Source: Candidatus Zixiibacteriota bacterium
Lineage (GTDB): Bacteria > Zixibacteria > MSB-5A5 > WJJR01
Length of the DNA stretch: 8,181 nt
Direction: 5' to 3'
NCBI GenBank assembly: GCA_014729565.1
Contig: WJJR01000417.1
Location: forward strand, 1-8,181
The notes beneath the pieces are model-generated. The model did no database searches, was not told the origin of the DNA, and was given only the letters and a program-made list of their open reading frames with translations. Made by a program: the position numbers and the translations under genes. Numbering within the stretch: the first letter of the stretch is position 1; every line of letters begins with the position of its first letter. Positions 6,426 through 8,181 of the stretch are shown piece by piece.

Positions 6426-6623
6426 CCGGGGGAGTACCGTGTGGAGAGCCTGGAGATTTCGATTGATTCTCGTGGAAAGCTCCGGATATCATGTAGGTCC
6501 TGTGGAGATCGGAGGGAACCGTTGACGTTCTTAACACGGTGCGGTGAACATCTCCGGCGACGCAAGAGACACGACAGGTACGTCTTACACGTTTTGTAAC
6601 CCTGTTCTGCGCAATGTCCACAG

Positions 6624-6664
6624 GATTATCATTATGTATTGTCTTTTATGTATTAAAGGATATT
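6624..6664. other. Candidate DNA unwinding element
   Basis: 33 of 41 bases are A or T, far above the surrounding sequence. An exact nine-base direct repeat TTATGTATT lies at 6632-6640 and 6646-6654, a 14-base period reminiscent of the AT-rich repeats in characterised unwinding elements. It is bracketed by box-like sites ATGTCCACA on the left and ATATTCACA on the right. Confidence 0.6.
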
Positions 6665-6710
6665 CACAACAAGAACACGTGTGGAACCGATAGGTCCATG
6701 GTCACGGAGC

Positions 6711-6715
6711 AAGGA
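6711..6715 (+). promoter_or_regulatory. Ribosome binding site of dnaN
   Basis: AAGGA is five bases before the ATG at 6721. This fixes the start together with the canonical clamp N-terminus MKFTVNRDAL. Confidence 0.7.
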
Positions 6716-6720
6716 TTACA

Positions 6721-7836
6721 ATGAAATTTACGGTCAATCGAGATGCTCTGGCGGAGAAGCTGCAGACGGTATTGTCGGTTGTGTCGACACGGACAACGCT
6801 TCCGATTCTTGGCAATATCCTAATCTCGGCCGACAGTGAACAGTTGGAGTTGGCGGCCACCGATCTCGATCTGTCGGTATTGTGCAAGATACCGGCCAAG
6901 GTCACGAAGGCGGGAACGACGACAATTCCGGCACGCACATTTGCTGAGATGGTGCGTGAATTGCCCGATGAAGATGTGGCGGTCAATGTGACCGGCAATC
7001 GGATGGAAATTAAAACCGGACGCGGCGTTTATAAGATCAGCGGAATGCCGGCGGAGGAGTTCCCTAAGTTGCCGTCCGTACCGGAGACGGGTGAAAACCT
7101 GATTCCCGGTGATCAATTGAAGTCAATGGTGCAGCGGACGACGTATGCAGCATCGGTGGATCCAACCCGGCCGGCACTCAATGGAATTCTGTGGCAATCC
7201 AACGGTGAAGGAATGAGCATGGTGGCCACCGATGGCCATCGGCTGGCGCGCGTGCGTGTATCGGAAAACCGTCTCGCGGGACACGAAGGTGATGTGATCA
7301 TTCCACCCAAAGCATTGTCACTCGTTATCAAGATCCTCGGTGAAGAGGAAACCGATATTGGTGTCACACTGGGTGAAAAGAACATCATGTTTCACGTCGG
7401 CGACACCGTTGTGACGTCGCGGTTGATTGAGGGTCCGTATCCGAACTATCAACAGGTGATTCCCTCGTCGAATGACAAGCAACTCACTGTTGATGCCGCG
7501 ACACTGATGGCCGGGGTACGTCGCGTGGCCGTGTTGTCGAACTCGTTGACACACCAGGTACGGTTTTACCTGTCGAACGATAAACTCGAATTATCGGCAG
7601 CGAACCAGGACATTGGTGGTGAGGCGAAAGAATCATTGCCCTGCCAGTACAAAGGTGATGATCTCGAAGTCGGATACAACGCCAATTACATCCTCGACAT
7701 GCTGAAGAACTATGAGGATGGCGATGTGACTTTTGAGCTGGCAACATCGGTATCGGCAGGAGTGGTTCATTCGGCCAAAGAGGATCAGAAGGACGATTAC
7801 CTCTGTTTGATTATGCCGCTGCGGCTGGCGGAGTAG
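6721..7836 (+). CDS. dnaN: DNA polymerase III beta subunit (sliding clamp)
   Basis: Intact, 371 residues, the normal length. The dimeric ring encircles DNA and tethers Pol III, and also serves as a platform for mismatch repair, Hda-type DnaA inactivation and translesion polymerases. Three similar subdomains of about 120 residues each are expected, near 1-120, 121-247 and 248-371. Recognised signatures: KLQTVLSVVSTRTTLPIL (13-30), ATDLDLSV (46-53), ATDGHRLARV (169-178), SRLIEGPYPNYQQVIP (233-248) and the C-terminal LCLIMPLRL (361-369), which lines the peptide-binding pocket. It is on the same strand as dnaA and probably transcribed from the intervening spacer or by read-through from dnaA. A strong terminator 30 bases after the stop ends the unit, so recF is not part of this operon. 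Confidence 0.99.
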   Translation: MKFTVNRDALAEKLQTVLSVVSTRTTLPILGNILISADSEQLELAATDLDLSVLCKIPAKVTKAGTTTIPARTFAEMVRELPDEDVAVNVTGNRMEIKTGRGVYKISGMPAEEFPKLPSVPETGENLIPGDQLKSMVQRTTYAASVDPTRPALNGILWQSNGEGMSMVATDGHRLARVRVSENRLAGHEGDVIIPPKALSLVIKILGEEETDIGVTLGEKNIMFHVGDTVVTSRLIEGPYPNYQQVIPSSNDKQLTVDAATLMAGVRRVAVLSNSLTHQVRFYLSNDKLELSAANQDIGGEAKESLPCQYKGDDLEVGYNANYILDMLKNYEDGDVTFELATSVSAGVVHSAKEDQKDDYLCLIMPLRLAE

Positions 7837-7865
7837 GGTTCTAAGCAGACTATAGCGATTGTGGT

Positions 7866-7900
7866 AACGGCCCGGGGCTTGCTGTCCCGGGCCGTTTTTT
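7866..7900 (+). terminator. Intrinsic terminator of dnaN
   Basis: A perfect 11-bp GC-rich stem (7866-7876 with 7886-7896) and a nine-base loop are followed by a T-run ending at 7900. It begins 30 bases after the dnaN stop and is a textbook rho-independent terminator for rightward transcription. Confidence 0.93.
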
Positions 7901-7924
7901 GTAGTTGTGCGGTGTTGGTAGAGT

Positions 7925-7949
7925 GGGCACGACAGGCGGTGCCCCTACA
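7925..7949. repeat. Third REP-like palindromic element, single unit
   Basis: GGGCAC (7925-7930) pairs with GTGCCC (7939-7944) around an eight-base loop, and the tail CCCCTACA (7942-7949) is identical to that of the pair upstream of dnaA. The stem interior differs from the other units but still pairs. It is in the same orientation as the first unit of the pair (4242-4268) and lies just beyond the dnaN terminator. Confidence 0.65.
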
Positions 7950-8129
7950 GATCTTAAGGATTCAAGCTGGGTTGCAACCGGTAGATTGGTGTCCGCGATT
8001 AGCTTGGGGTCGTTCTTCCCGTCAGCCACCGCGGACGGGCATGGCGGCGGGGAGCGTGGCGGTCTCGACAGCGAATGGCGGCTATTCGTAACCCACTGAA
8101 TCACTCCAGTTTATATCCCACAAAAGGCC
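7950..8129. other. Non-coding stretch after dnaN
   Basis: No supportable gene. CCCGTC (8018-8023) pairs with GACGGG (8034-8039) around ten bases, without a T-run. Open frames on both strands here lack family motifs, and some run into the neighbouring palindromic element. recF is absent. Confidence 0.4.
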
Positions 8130-8158
8130 TTGTCGAAACGTACATCTGATTGTATAAT
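8130..8158 (+). promoter_or_regulatory. Predicted sigma-70-type promoter for a gene at the right edge
   Basis: A perfect -10 TATAAT (8153-8158) lies 17 bases after TTGTCG (8130-8135), a 4-of-6 match to TTGACA. Transcription would start near 8165. An ATG at 8167 (MVISD to the window end) is almost at that point with no ribosome binding site before it, so either the mRNA is leaderless or the true start lies beyond the window. Confidence 0.6.
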
Positions 8159-8181
8159 AGTTAGTTATGGTGATTTCGGAC

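Larger units (their letters stand above)
6426..6720. other. oriC: Probable replication origin (oriC) segment between dnaA and dnaN
   Basis: 295 non-coding bases. DnaA-box-like nonamers: TGTGGAGAG (6440-6448), CGTGGAAAG (6471-6479) and TGTGGAGAT (6501-6509) in one orientation, about 30 bases apart; ATGTCCACA (6614-6622, 7 of 9) and ATATTCACA (6660-6668, 8 of 9 to TTATNCACA) in the other, on either side of an AT-rich segment; and TGTGGAACC (6680-6688), weak. Box clusters plus an unwinding-like segment beside dnaA are the standard signature of bacterial oriC. No confident dnaN promoter was seen. Confidence 0.7.

Noticed and set aside
7850..8104. 84-residue minus-strand frame after dnaN
   Set aside because: It reads through the palindromic element and the dnaN terminator, so its C-terminal half cannot be ordinary coding sequence.

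Overview
The window appears to be the chromosomal replication-origin neighbourhood of an uncultured Gram-negative-type bacterium of moderately high GC. The best guess at lineage is the Zixibacteria or a nearby phylum of the Fibrobacteres-Chlorobi-Bacteroidetes-like assemblage. That guess rests on the dockerin-like repeat style of the first gene (GDVDGSGF... followed by a short aromatic helix, in a non-cellulosomal secreted protein), on the solitary dnaA-dnaN pair, and on short palindromic elements ending in CCCCTACA. It is recollection-based inference, not a measured placement.

Layout from left to right. (1) 36-1217 (+): a secreted cysteine-rich protein with a long C-x5-C hexad repeat followed by two dockerin/EF-hand-like calcium loops. 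(2) 1426-2529 (+): nadA, quinolinate synthase of NAD biosynthesis. (3) 2530-2879: a convergent spacer. Its right edge carries an apparent 27-codon outer-membrane-protein tail on the minus strand, directly abutting and in frame with the next gene. (4) 2880-4163 (-): a YihY/BrkB-family inner-membrane protein with a cytoplasmic C-terminal extension. (5) 4164-4991: an 828-base divergent spacer holding a head-to-head pair of palindromic elements, a 9-bp-phased GTTGAA-type repeat zone and a tandem array of DnaA boxes. (6) 4992-6425 (+): dnaA. (7) 6426-6720: a spacer with several degenerate DnaA boxes and an 80% AT segment containing a duplicated TTATGTATT, the best candidate for the unwinding element. 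(8) 6721-7836 (+): dnaN, followed by a textbook intrinsic terminator, a third palindromic element, and a predicted promoter at the right edge for a gene that starts beyond or at the end of the window.

Functionally, dnaA, dnaN and the two non-coding regions around dnaA form a replication-initiation module. DnaA would bind boxes both upstream of its own gene (probable autoregulation and half of a bipartite origin) and downstream next to the AT-rich segment, and the sliding clamp is made from the same strand. nadA, brkB and the secreted protein are neighbours without an obvious role in initiation. recF and gyrB, which often follow dnaN, are not in the 345 bases after it.

No tRNA, rRNA, CRISPR array, transposase or phage gene was seen. 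The most unusual items are the Tenebrio-antifreeze-like cysteine periodicity of the first protein, the structure-conserved palindromic elements flanking dnaA-dnaN, and the organised origin repeats.
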